Shown one piece after another: positions 1-10,340 of a DNA stretch of 64,000 bases. This DNA comes from Blepharisma stoltei (lineage: Eukaryota > Ciliophora > Heterotrichea > Heterotrichida > Blepharismidae), in NCBI GenBank assembly GCA_914767885.1, contig CAJZBQ010000032.1:496001-560000 (forward strand), read 5' to 3'. The notes beneath the pieces were generated by a model. That model saw only the letters and a list, made by a program, of their open reading frames with translations, had not been told where the DNA came from and searched no databases. Each line of letters opens with the position of its first letter. Positions within the stretch are counted from its first letter, which is position 1. Both the position numbers and the translations under genes were made by a program.

Positions 1-762
1 TTATAAATCGTCAATTTTCCCTCGTCTTGAAAACTTCTTTCTTGGGCCCCCAGTTTCCACCCTATATCTGAGTTCTCTTCTCTTTTTTGTGTATTTAAAA
101 TCAATTTCTATATCTTTAGAACTATTAAGCCCCTCTATCAGCACAGGCACCAATTGACCAAACCTAGCCTGCTTTGATAGACTTGTATGTGAAATTTCTA
201 TTGCTTCTTCATCTGAAATTCATTGTATACAGTGATTATAAGCTCTTTCTATCAATTTATTTCTTAAATCTACCGCATCTAAATTAGGCTTTATTGCTAT
301 AGCTCTTTCTAATTCATCAAATTTTTGTTTTTGAAGTCACATTGTAAGGGAGTAACAGGAGTTTTCTTTTAGCTCTTCTAAGCTGAAATCTGTAATTACT
401 AACTAACCCCCTCCATAAGCGAGCAAAATCATTGGAAAAATACCTAAGAGCCCCACCCTCAGCGAACGAACCAAAATTTTTTATGAAACAAATTTACATA
501 TAAGTAATAATTATTTATATGAAATCTCTAGCTAATCGTGCTTAATTTTAAACAGCTTGTATTCTAAGATATAAAATTTACAAATTAAATAAATATTTGC
601 TTTCCAATTTTTGCGAATCTGGATTTTTTAAATTTCGAAAAATTACTATATATAATTTTTAAAAAATTAATCACCCTTCCTTGAGCGAATAAAATTGTTT
701 TGTTCGCTCACGGAGAGGAATAAGATAATTAAAGCGAAAAATAGGGTCTTTTGCAGTAGCAT
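1..762 (-). CDS. Small secreted or ER-lumen protein of unknown function, split by a MITE
   Basis: The gene is read on the minus strand from an ATG at 762 to a TAA at 1-3. A family-1 MITE (403-720) interrupts it; removing it with one TAA copy joins the exons in frame and gives 146 aa. The N-terminus is a clear signal peptide (MLLQKTLFFALIILVITDF), followed by an acidic then basic soluble region with two TGA-encoded Trp residues and a basic C-terminus (RRGKIDDL). I do not recognise the family. Without removal of the MITE the signal peptide is cut off from the rest. It starts only 42 bp from the divergent RNase H2 B gene. Confidence 0.7.
403..720 (+). mobile_element. Family-1 MITE with TAA target duplication
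   Basis: The element is a diverged member of the GTGAGTGAAC-box family: C-rich left end, AT-rich core shared with the other copies, and a right-end hairpin around GTTCGCTCACGGAG. TAA lies on both sides (400-402 and 721-723). Precise removal restores the signal-peptide gene. Confidence 0.9.
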
Positions 763-804
763 ATTAATTTTTATCAAGAATTTTGCTACTTAAATTAGTC
801 TAAA

Positions 805-1542
805 ATGGAGTCAAGCGGGAAATTATTATTTATAGGTCCTGTTGAGGTAGCGCATGGAGAAATAGTAACTTTGCAACTTCCAAGAAGTCAAATGCCTTTC
901 CTTTTGACTGACAGCTCTATTTACTCTATTCAAAAATCATCATTTTTTGGTTCTTGCGTAGTTGGCAAAACTATAAATAGCTCGACTGAAGTGTTTATAA
1001 TAACACCATTTGATCCAATTTTCCTTTTGCTGCCAGTTTTAAATCAAATTTATTCATTTCGTGCTTATGAAGAAATTTTGAGGGATTCTAATCTTTCTGC
1101 GCTTATAGGGAAAAGCGAAATTCTAGCAAAAGTTTCAAAGTTTTGTGAGTGCAAAGACCATCAGGGCCAGCTTTATGTTAGGACAACTGAAGAAAAAATC
1201 AATGAATGGCTTCAAATGAAATTTGAAGCCCTTGTAAGAGAAATTTCAGTGAAAGTCCCATGGGCTATGAGTATTCAAGGGCAGAATCCAAATGCAACAA
1301 AAACTGCTTTAGGAATTCTATATGAGCTTCTAAATGATGATTTTTTTATGAGACTTAGTATGGGCTTCACTATTAGAGAAATTTTGATAACAGGTAAACC
1401 GCAACCTTTAAGAAGGCAAAATAATGAAATTGAAAACTTCAAACCTCAACAGCACTCGGCCAAAAAGAAACCACAGCCTCCTAAAAAAGCTGCAAACCTT
1501 CCTAAAGGCCAATTAACACTGAGTTTTGCGAAAGCAAAATAA
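805..1542 (+). CDS. RNASEH2B: Ribonuclease H2 subunit B-like protein
   Basis: The 245-aa protein resembles RNase H2 subunit B, the non-catalytic subunit that, with subunit C, supports the catalytic A subunit in removing ribonucleotides from nuclear DNA. The family-typical segment is FDPIFLLLPVL near residue 72, preceded by the beta-rich triple-barrel region and followed by the helical region ending around residue 190. The basic tail finishes with GQLTLSFAKAK, which fits a PCNA-binding PIP box (Q..h..F), as in the animal protein, though placed at the very end. No intron or insert is present. Length is slightly below the animal protein. The identification rests on these motifs, not on an alignment. 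Confidence 0.72.
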   Translation: MESSGKLLFIGPVEVAHGEIVTLQLPRSQMPFLLTDSSIYSIQKSSFFGSCVVGKTINSSTEVFIITPFDPIFLLLPVLNQIYSFRAYEEILRDSNLSALIGKSEILAKVSKFCECKDHQGQLYVRTTEEKINEWLQMKFEALVREISVKVPWAMSIQGQNPNATKTALGILYELLNDDFFMRLSMGFTIREILITGKPQPLRRQNNEIENFKPQQHSAKKKPQPPKKAANLPKGQLTLSFAKAK

Positions 1543-1787
1543 TAATTACTAATTAATATTTTCAGGGATAATATAATTGTATTCTATACCTTTCCATAGC
1601 CCTTGTTCATTTTTTATCTAAATTATTCTATTTAGATTTGCCGAAATATATTAAATTTTATTCACTTAATAACAAAAATCACCCTATGAAGACTAAAATA
1701 AACTCATTTTAAGCTTAGCCAATCAAAAACTTAACGGAAATTACGTAAAATGCAAACGAGTAATTTGATATAAAATTAAAAGGGTAA

Positions 1788-2042
1788 ATGCTAAATCAAA
1801 CAGTAAATGATTTGTGGGCATGTGATCTTTTCTATTCAACCGAAGTATTTCCTTCTCCTCCTAGAAAAGATACTGAAAATGTAGTATCGTCAGGATCTAT
1901 AAGCAGATACAGCAACTCTCGATCTCCGAATGAACCTCTTATTCTTTCTGGTAGAAGCCCATTAAGGAATTTAGCGCAGTCTACAAATGGAAGACTTTAT
2001 ATTGCAAATGATCCTGTAATTAGAAGACTCAACTTTCAATAA
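1788..2042 (+). CDS. Small Ser/Pro-rich hypothetical protein
   Basis: This is an 84-aa open frame starting MLNQTVNDLWACDLFYSTE and rich in Ser, Arg and Pro afterwards (several SP sites). It has normal host codon use and sits alone between RNase H2 B and RPC1. No domain is visible; it could be a small regulatory protein or a spurious frame. Confidence 0.45.
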   Translation: MLNQTVNDLWACDLFYSTEVFPSPPRKDTENVVSSGSISRYSNSRSPNEPLILSGRSPLRNLAQSTNGRLYIANDPVIRRLNFQ

Positions 2043-2308
2043 AATCTGCATAATATATATTCAAGCCAATACTTTGAATTAAATATTTAAATTTAATCTG
2101 GCGCAAAAATATTTATATTCTATTAATTCGTTGTTAAGGTATTTATAAGTATAATAGGCCCCTATAGTTATTTTATATGAATTTTAATGAAAAATGGTAT
2201 AAAATTAATAAAAAATTGGGTGTTCAAGAAATACGCTTATAAAGAAAATTTGTTGAACGAGGCTCGACCTTTTCTATGCTTTAAGTAAAATTACCCTTAT
2301 GATAAATA

Positions 2309-5300
2309 ATGGCTTTATCTAAACCTCTTAATTTAGTTAAAAGCTCAGATGCTTGCAAGCATATGTAATTTCAACATAGAGAAAGCGTTCAATTTGGACT
2401 ACCTTCATGCGTGGAAACAGAGAAATCATCTGTAGTTGAAATCATTAATAAACAGCTCTATACAGAAAATCATTTAGCTCCTTATCCTTATGGCCCACTA
2501 GACATTCACTTAGGAACTTCAGAAAAGTCTCAAATTTGTGAAACATGCAAACAAAAACTCATATTTTGCCCTGGACATTGTGGATACATAAAATTGCATC
2601 TTCCTATTTTTCACATCGGATACTTTCGGCATACCCTTACGATCTTACAAATAATTTGCAAAAAATGTTCCAGACTGCTTGTGCCTTCTGAAGATTTTTT
2701 ACAAAAATGACTCATAGTTGCAAGAACTCGAAAAATGGATATAATTCAAAGGGAAAATGTATTTAAAAGTATTATTAAAGCGTGCAAAAAACAAAAGCTT
2801 TGCTTATATTGTAGTGAAATCAATGGAAATGTAAAGAAAAATGGTCTGAAAATTATCCATGAGAAGTACGGGGACGAGACGCAGTATATAATTGATGATT
2901 TAAGCTATATGATATCTAAGCATAAAGAAATAAAAGATCAAATAGCCAGCAAGGTGACCTTCGAAATCAACGCAGTTGAAGCTTTGGAATTATTCCAAAA
3001 AATCCATCCAGATGATGTAAATCTTCTTGGTATGAATTCTGAAGTTTCTCATCCGAAAGATTTGATAATCACACACATATTAGTTCCGCCTGTATGCATT
3101 AGGCCTTCTGTACAGGTTTCTCAAGGAGTTACTAATGAAGACGATTTAACAGTGAAGCTTCAAGAAATCATCAATTTAAATTCACTTATAAAAAGCACAC
3201 TGGATGAAGGAAAACCCTTAAATAAGGTATGCACTGCTTAGCTATATAATAAAAATTGAGAATACTTGAGAACTAATCAAAAATAAAATATGCTTAATTG
3301 ATTATATTCAGATACTGGCTTTAATTCAATATAGCACAGCATAATAGAAGAATGGGAATATTTGCAAGCCATTTTTGCACAATATATAAACAGTGAAGCG
3401 TCGGGCTTACCTCCATCTATTACTATGGGAAAACCTATTAGAGCTCTCTGTCAAAGACTGAAAGGAAAACATGGTAGATTCAGAGGAAATTTGTCAGGTA
3501 AAAGAGTGGATTTTTCAGGAAGAACTGTCATTTCTCCAGATCCAAATTTGAGCATAGAAGAGGTTGCAGTCCCAGAGCTGATGGCAAAAGTTTTGACTTT
3601 TCCTGAAAAAGTTCTTCCATATAACATTGAATATTTAAGAAAACTGATTATGAGAGGCCCATTTTTACACCCAGGTGCCAATAGTGTTCAACTTGGCTCC
3701 ATGCCATTTGATCGGAATGCTTTGATAGTGTGATATTTCTCTCAAAAATAGGAATTTGGATTAAATATTTTAAGAGGGAAAAATAGGCCAAATATCCAGG
3801 GTTTTTTAAATGTTTTGATCAAAAAGCATGCCCCGTTTCATTTATGCGTAACAATGAAAAAATCTTACTCCAGTATGGCAAGAAAAACGAATTAGCTGCA
3901 GCACTTCAAATTGGAGACATTGTAGAAAGGCATTTAGCAACTGGAGATTATGTGCTATTTAATAGGCAGCCATCACTTCATAGAATTTCTATTATGGCAC
4001 ATAGAGTAAAAGTAATGAAAAATAGAACTCTAAGGTTCAATGAATGTGTATAACCCGATCCTAATATTTGATTGGTCTGTACCAACTATTCAGAGATCAT
4101 TTGGGGCTTGGTAAATCGACATTTGCTGATAATCCAAAGCCTCAGATGAAAATTTACATTTGTTACTGGAAATTTGCCACTTAAGGGGTTGGCTTTACCA
4201 ACAAATGCTTTTTTACCAAATTTCCGAATAATCTCGGGAGAATTAGTGTAGACCAATCTAAAACAAGGATCGGGTATATGCACACCTTATAATGCAGATT
4301 TTGATGGTGATGAAATGAACATTCATCTACCCCAAACATATGAAGCTCAAGCTGAAATAAAAGAATTGATGAATGTTAGTGGAAATATTCTGACACCTAA
4401 AAGTGGCGAGCCTATAATAGCTCCAACACAAGATTTCTTAACTTGCGCCTTTTTGTTGACCCAAAAAAATGTATTTTATGATAGGTCTACATTCTTTAAA
4501 TATATTTCGTATTTTTCTGATGCAAGCCAAAGAATCGATATTCCTAAGCCTACAATATGGAAACCGAGAGAGCTTTGGACAGGCAAGCAGCTATTTTCAG
4601 TCTTGCTAAAGCCTAACAAATCAGGAAAACTCATCAATCTAGAAGTAAAAGAAAAAAATTACTCCTCTGGCGGATGCATGTGTCCTAAGGATGGCTGGGT
4701 CGTTATAAGAAATTCTGACCTTCTATGTGGAAATATTTGCAAAACAACTATTGGCTCTGGCTCAAAAGGAGGAGTCGTTTTCACATTAGTAAGGGAATAT
4801 TCTCCAACTGAAGCAGCAAAGTTTATGAGACGAATGGCAAAATTAAGCTCACGATGAACCATGGAACGAGGCATTACGTTTGGAATTTCTGATGTAACGC
4901 CATCAAATGAGCTTTTATCAGCTAAAAAGAGCATAATTCAAGCTGGAGTTGAAGAATGCAATCACCAAATTGAGCTATGGAAAATAGGCAAGCTACAATT
5001 AAAGCCTGGCTGCAATGCTGAGCAGACGCTTGAAAGTGTATCAAACGGAAAATTGTCACAAATTAGAGACAAACTAGGAGAAATCCTGAAAAATGGGCTG
5101 AATATTTTTAATTACCCATATGTGATGGCTATTAGTGGCTCAAAAGGCTCCAATATTAACCTTTCACAAATGATAGCTTGTGTAGGACAGCAGACTGTGT
5201 CTGGACACAGAATTCCTGATGGGTTTTGGGGAAGAACCCTGCCTCATTTTAGTAAAGGAGATAGATCACCTGAAGCTAAAGGTTTTGTCTCAAATTCGTT

Positions 5301-7208
5301 TTATTCAGGGATGACACCAAGTGAATTTTATTTTCATACCATGGGAGGTAGAGAAGGGCTTATTGATACAGCTGTAAAGACTGCTGAAACTGGATATATG
5401 CAAAGAAGACTTATGAAGAGCTTAGAAGACATGTCAATTAAATACGATTATAGTGTAAGAACTTCCACCAATGAAGTCGCTCAATTTCTATACGGAGATG
5501 ATGGGCTAGAGCCTATGAAGATGGAAAATGATGAAAAGCCTATAAATTTTTCAAGGTACTATGAGCACATAAAAGCGACTATAAAAAGAGAAAAAATTTC
5601 ATTAACGCCATATGAAATTTTGAATATATCAAATCATGAAATTAAGAAAAGGAGAGAATTAAAGATAGAAGGACAAGAAGGATTTTTGAATGATATCACA
5701 ATTTTCTTGGAAGATACAGCGAAAAAGATTGCTGACACAAGACAATTAGTAGGTCTTAAGAGATGTGATACACAAGACCAAGAAAGAAATGTAGAAGATA
5801 ATACAGAAAAATCTATATCAAACTTAATTAATTTATCAGAATTCCAGCTGAAAACTTTTATAGCAAGATGCTGGGAGAAGTACTCAAAAGCGCAAATAAC
5901 CCCAGGAGAAGCAGTAGGTGCTGTAGCAGCTCAGTCGATAGGAGAGCCAGGCACCCAAATGACATTGAAAACTTTTCACTTTGCTGGTGTGGCATCTATG
6001 AATATCACTTTAGGTGTTCCTCGTATAAAAGAAATTATTAACGCTGTAAAAGAAATCAGCACACCAATCATATCAGTGAAGCTTCTCACTCTCTGCATAA
6101 GTGAGGGAAAAAAATTTGCTCATTCACGAGAGTTTTTCTAAAGGAAAAACTAATTTAATATATATAATTTAAGTTTTAGAATGCAACATGCTTAAAATTA
6201 AATTGAATAAGCTTGAGATTTCATTTTAATAATTATCACTTATATATCAAAAATATTTTTGCTCACACACAGATTGTGTTTATTTTTTTAACAAAGAAGC
6301 AATGGCTTTGCTCGGAAGTGGGGGTTAGAGAAAACAACAACGTTGTATCAGCAAGGATAGTCAAAGGAAAGCTAGAAAAAACTTTACTAGGAGATATAGC
6401 ATTATACATCAAAGAAGTCTTCACGCCTCGAGGCTGCTATTTAAGCATAAAAATCGACACAAAAACAACAGACTCTTTACGCCTTGAAATTGACGCAGAA
6501 AAAGTAAAGCAGGCCATTTTGCATCATGGAAGGCTCAAGCTTAAAGACAAGCACATCATAGTAATGAGATCAGACAAATTGCGTGTAAACTCATACGAGA
6601 CTACCCGTGATAAAATGTATTTTTCTTTACAAGAATTAAAAACCAAGCTTCCTCATGTAATGATTAGTGGAATCCCCACAATTCAAAGGGCCGTCATCAG
6701 TGCTGATGAAGAAAACAAGAATTTTAATTTGATCATTGAAGGGTATGGCTTGTATGAGGTGATGCAAACACAAGGGGTTGATTTCAGGAAATGCAAAACC
6801 AACCATGTAATGGAAAGCGAAGAAATTTTGGGTATTGAAGCTGCTAGAAATACGATTATTGGAGAGATTAAATATACCCTAAAAGAGCATGGAATTTATG
6901 TAGACCCTCGGCATATTGCATTAGTAGCTGATGTTATGACATTTAAAGGACAAGTACTCGGGATTACAAGATTTGGGGTTTCTAAAATGAGGGATTCTAC
7001 ACTTATGCTTGCATCATTTGAAAAAACTGCAGACCATCTATTTGATGCAGCCTATAGAGGAAGCTTAGATCCTATACAAGGAGTATCTGAAAGAATTATC
7101 ATGGGAAAGCCTGTGTCTTTGGGGACAGGAATATGTGATCTAATTTATAAGCCAGAAAACCCCATTTCAAGGATTCCAAGAAAAAGAAAGCCGCTAATTT
7201 TAGGGTAA
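2309..7208 (+). CDS. POLR3A: DNA-directed RNA polymerase III largest subunit (RPC1), interrupted by three IESs and a MITE
   Basis: This is the catalytic largest subunit of RNA polymerase III, which transcribes tRNA and 5S genes. The start is the ATG at 2309; a 15-nt intron (2365-2379) removes an in-frame TAA. Visible landmarks are the N-terminal zinc site CETC...CPGHCGYI, the clamp motif [18 protein letters not shown], the active-site loop [11 protein letters not shown], the bridge-helix region [20 protein letters not shown] and the C-terminal [19 protein letters not shown]. Removing IESs at 3228-3341, about 3689-3837 and 4049-4276 and a MITE at 6086-6324 gives one frame of 1,383 aa, the usual family length. 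TGA is Trp at 2708 and 4855. The length between conserved blocks equals that of the yeast and human proteins after these removals. Confidence 0.97.
2365..2379 (+). other. 15-nt spliceosomal intron in RPC1
   Basis: GTAATTTCAACATAG contains the in-frame stop of the first exon. Its removal joins KHI to ESVQFG, which aligns with the RPC1 N-terminus. Confidence 0.92.
3228..3341 (+). mobile_element. 114-bp TA-bounded IES in RPC1
   Basis: TA occurs at 3228-3229 and 3342-3343, with short inverted ends TGCACTGC / GCACAGCA. Deletion leaving one TA joins AAG GTA ATA GAA, giving [11 protein letters not shown] with the same spacing as the human protein. Confidence 0.8.
3689..3837 (+). mobile_element. About 150-bp IES-like insert in RPC1 (boundary uncertain)
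   Basis: The stretch holds stops and replaces nothing in the family. Two in-frame deletions are possible: between GTT copies (3686-3688 and 3835-3837), which restores the usual 14-residue spacing between HPGAN and the YG motif, or between TA copies (3682-3683 and 3843-3844), which leaves four residues fewer. Partly matching inverted ends (CATGCC...TTTGATC) are visible. Only the exact edges are in doubt. Confidence 0.75.
4049..4276 (+). mobile_element. 228-bp TA-bounded IES with about 28-bp terminal inverted repeats in RPC1
   Basis: The ends are TATAACCCGATCC and its reverse complement form GGATCGGGTATA, and the inverted match continues to ATTGGTCT. Deletion leaving one TA gives GAA TGT GTA TGC ACA, that is [17 protein letters not shown], which is nearly invariant in RNA polymerases. 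Confidence 0.93.
6086..6324 (-). mobile_element. Decayed family-1 MITE in RPC1
   Basis: The core matches the family-1 core and the hairpin end lies to the left (GTGAGGGAAAAAAA...). The flanking copies are TTC (6083-6085) and TTA (6325-6327), so one target copy has mutated. Removal joins VKL to [15 protein letters not shown] in frame. Confidence 0.85.
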
Positions 7209-7276
7209 AAGCGAAATAAACAAATCTAAGAAAATTCTTTTTAAGTCGTAATTTTATATAAATGACAGAATTATAA

Positions 7277-7906
7277 ATGTCCAGAGAAATTGCTCTAAAG
7301 CTAGACCAAGAGCGTCTTATAATTGAGCAAGAAATCAAAGCAATTGTAGACTATTTAACTGCCCCAGGGATGCCAGGAATAGATGGCCCACTGGTAGATG
7401 CAGAGCAATTCCCAATTCCTGGTCTTGACCATTATCGAATTAGAGAAGCCCGTCAAAGGTTTAACAGGCTAAACAACGACTACAAAGAAATCATGAAGAG
7501 AATAGAGCAAGAGCTTGAAAATTATTTCCAAAGTGTGCAGAGTGAAATACATAATGGAAATAGTTCCTCGCATGATCAAGTCCCTATAGAAATTGGGATC
7601 CCAAGCTCAGCACTGCCTCATGCTTTTGCAATTATTTCTGAAGTCACTGAAGGAAGCCCTGCGATGCAAGCGGGATTGAAGAAGGAAGATAAGATCGTGA
7701 AGTTTGGAGATATCGATTATAGGAATCACAATAATTTGCAAGGGCTTGTCCAGTATATAGTTTCACATGAAAATCAAGAAATAAATGTTTTCATTATTCG
7801 AAAAAACGCTATTAATAGAGAAACTGAGCTAAGCTTGAAGATCACACCAAGGAGATGGGAAGGAAATGGAATTTTAGGATGCAGATTTGTCCCGACTACA
7901 AATTAA
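7277..7906 (+). CDS. PSMD9: 26S proteasome assembly chaperone PSMD9/Nas2 with PDZ domain
   Basis: The 209-aa protein matches PSMD9 (p27, yeast Nas2), a chaperone that binds the Rpt5 tail while the proteasome base is assembled. Residues 1-90 form the helical N-terminal domain with the family motif FPIPGLDHYRIREARQRFNRLNNDY. Residues about 110-200 form a PDZ domain (FAIISEVTEGSPAMQAGLKKEDKIVKFG as its core, split here only by loops) ending in the RRWEGNGILGCRF strand. Full length and uninterrupted. It starts 68 bp after RPC1. Confidence 0.9.
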   Translation: MSREIALKLDQERLIIEQEIKAIVDYLTAPGMPGIDGPLVDAEQFPIPGLDHYRIREARQRFNRLNNDYKEIMKRIEQELENYFQSVQSEIHNGNSSSHDQVPIEIGIPSSALPHAFAIISEVTEGSPAMQAGLKKEDKIVKFGDIDYRNHNNLQGLVQYIVSHENQEINVFIIRKNAINRETELSLKITPRRWEGNGILGCRFVPTTN

Positions 7907-7920
7907 TAATGAAATTATTT

Positions 7921-10172
7921 TTATATGCATTCTTCTGTAAGAAGTCCTTGGTATCTATCCATACCTTCTAGCCTGCCATCATAAACTTTTAAAAATCCAG
8001 TCCCTGCTAATATTTTGTCAAAGTCGGCACCATAATTTAAAGCATACTCCAAATCCAGCGTATCTTTTATCAGTTTGCTTTGAATTCTTCCTTTTTCTTC
8101 TGTCGTAGCCATCATAGCGGGACTTCTATTTACTTCTAGAAATCACAGATGCAATTTAGAATCAAACATAAAATCAACTCCATATAGTTCAAATACTCCA
8201 GGATGCCATAAAAACTTTTCTATGTTCATTCTGACCAGATGCAGCATTTTTAATTTCATTGTAGGCCTCACATAATCATTTATCCAGTCCCCTTCTACAA
8301 TCCCTTGTTCTTGCATGTAGCTCAAAAATTGCTGAAAAGTCCACATTTGATCTTTCATTACTTCTTCATATTGGTCTTCCGATGCATTTATTTTATCTAG
8401 ATACTCCTTGACTAATGCTGTATTTGTTATGTGGACGTTTGACTCTGTAGAAGTTTGGTCATATGTATTCATAGAAACTCTTAAAAAGCCATCATGGTAT
8501 AAAATAATTAAAGGATCTAGGCTTGCTATTAGCATGTAGACCCTGAAATCAAATTTTCTCCCCTTAACTAGCAATGGGTCAGGAATATATTTCTGCACAA
8601 TATATTTCTCTTCCTTTATTCCACACAACTCTCCATTATTATAATTTTCAATCAATTTAGAAATAGTTTTCCTATTCAGAATTTCTACACCTTCTGCATT
8701 ATGACTTCCCCTTGCTTTCTTTTTAATCCATTTCACCACATCAGGACTGTTATCGCTTTTCAAAAAATCCATTACTTCCAAGCATTGCTCTTTGTTGCTT
8801 AAATCAAGTGTATAAGGCATAAACTTCCAAGGATCAAAACAATGTGGTCTATCCATATAATATTCTCCGTAATTCTTATTATTTTGCGCTTCTTCATCTT
8901 TATTTACCATATGTTCATGCCCTGGTATATGGTTATATCTCTGACCAAGACACAAAAAATGGACCCCAATTTTATGAAAAAGATGAAATTCCATTGATTT
9001 GTGAAAAAACATGGTGATATCAGCTGGCAAGTGCGTTAAAGGTAGCTCCCTTAATGACCCCATAGTATACTCAGGAAGTGCTAAATACCCTGTTTCTCTA
9101 ATTACATCTTTTACTAAATTGTTTGAATAGTAATCAGAATACACAACACGAGAAACTTTATTTGGCAAGCCTAATTGGTCAAAATTAGCTGGGTGGTTTT
9201 GCTGATATTCTGCGAATTTCTTACAATAGGAGTCTTCGTCTATTATTTTGTGATCGTTTATATAGAAAGTCGAACGACCTAAGTATTCATCTCAAGCTGG
9301 GGACAGTAAATAGGGGAGCTTTGGTTCCTTCACACGACGACTATTTCATAACGACTATTTTTTTTTGGCCTATTTTTTTTTTGGGCCTATTTTTTTTGGG
9401 CCTATTTTTTTTGGCCTAATTTTTTTTGGCCTATTTTTTTTGGCCTATTTTTTTTGCCTAGCCTCATTCATGAAGCTGCTGAGAGGACTACAACCTTATT
9501 GAGAAATAGAGACCTTTCCTTACGCGATTAATATTGAGTAAATTAAGTTAAAAAACTCCTAATTAAACCTAAAATTCTCGAAATTTTAAAAGCAATGAAT
9601 TAGTATTCATGGAGTAAGAAATCTGTTAAGGGTGCATTTTTTGTTGGTTAAATCGTTTAAAACACATTAAAAAATTAGATTAAAACAATTAGTATGGAAT
9701 TATGCCCAAATATTAGTAAAAAATAGTTAAAAAATTGTCAAAAAAAAGGCCAAAAAAAATAGGCCAAAAACAAATAGGCCAAAAAAAAATAGGCCAAAAA
9801 AAAATAGGCCAAAAAAAAAATAGGCCAAAAAAAAATAGGCCAAAAAAAAATAGGCCAAAAAACAAGAGGCCAAAAAAAAATAGGCCAAAAAAAAATAGGT
9901 GAAAAAAAAAATAGGCCCAAAAAAAAATAGGCCAAAAAAAAAATAGGCCAAAAAAAAATAGGCCAAAAAAAAATAGGCCAAAAAAAAATAGTCGTTATGA
10001 AATAGTCGTCGTGTGAAGATACGGGGAGCTTTTGCGCATTTTCATATCGGATTTTTGTGGAGGAAAACGAAGAAAATAAGGATCGCTGGAAAGGAAGGGT
10101 AGGAGAATAGAGGTAGCAGAGGATAAAACTTGTGGTAAGGACAAAGGATCCAATGTGCTTTAGAGTTATCAT
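7921..10172 (-). CDS. Tubulin-tyrosine-ligase-like (TTLL) protein split by a fold-back element
   Basis: The protein carries the TTL ATP-grasp domain of enzymes that add Tyr, Glu or Gly to tubulin: KWIKKKARGSHNAEG, YIVQKYIPDPLLVKGRKFDFRVYM (as two adjoining motifs), YHDGFLR and FELYGVDFMFD...LEVNRSPAMM. TGA Trp codons at 8142 and in the N-terminal part keep the frame open. A 700-bp element (9323-10022) interrupts the N-terminal region; deletion with one 10-bp target copy restores AQKLPYLLSPAWDEYLG and gives 513 aa. The chosen start at 10172 yields a hydrophobic N-terminus, unusual for the family, so the true start could lie downstream. Which TTLL subgroup it is cannot be told. Confidence 0.85.
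9323..10022. mobile_element. 700-bp fold-back element with (GGCCTATTTTTTTT)n arms and 10-bp target duplication
   Basis: The ends are inverted copies of TTCACACGACGACTATTTC followed by ATAACGACTATTTT. Inside, the left arm has about seven and the right arm about sixteen units of a 13-15 bp repeat, GGCC-TA-T8, facing each other. The centre (about 9455-9735) is unique AT-rich DNA with no ORF. GGGGAGCTTT flanks the element at 9313-9322 and 10023-10032. Long target duplication and long inverted arms suggest a Mutator-like or Foldback-type non-autonomous element. Confidence 0.85.
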
Positions 10173-10340
10173 TTTATTTATGACCAGAAGTAACGGATAT
10201 TAATGTAATTAAAATAGTATTATTTTAATATTGTTTAGAGTAATAGCATTGCTATCAGTATATAGGCAATTGCCTTTTATATTAGATCTCAATTATTTTA
10301 CTAAAATAAACGAAGTATTTTTTATTAAAGTGGTTAGTTT

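Noticed and set aside
3227-3334. A conventional 108-nt GT...AG intron in RPC1
   Set aside because: It is in frame (GTATGC...ATATAG), but all other introns are 15-16 nt, and the TA-to-TA deletion beside it matches the family length exactly and has inverted ends. IES preferred; cDNA plus somatic DNA would decide.
9350-10000. CRISPR-like array
   Set aside because: The units have no spacers and face each other in inverted arms.
9727-10172. Phe/Leu/Ala repeat ORFs on the minus strand
   Set aside because: They are translations of the AGGCCA8 satellite arm of the fold-back element, not proteins. Only the first 50 codons of the longer one belong to the TTLL gene.
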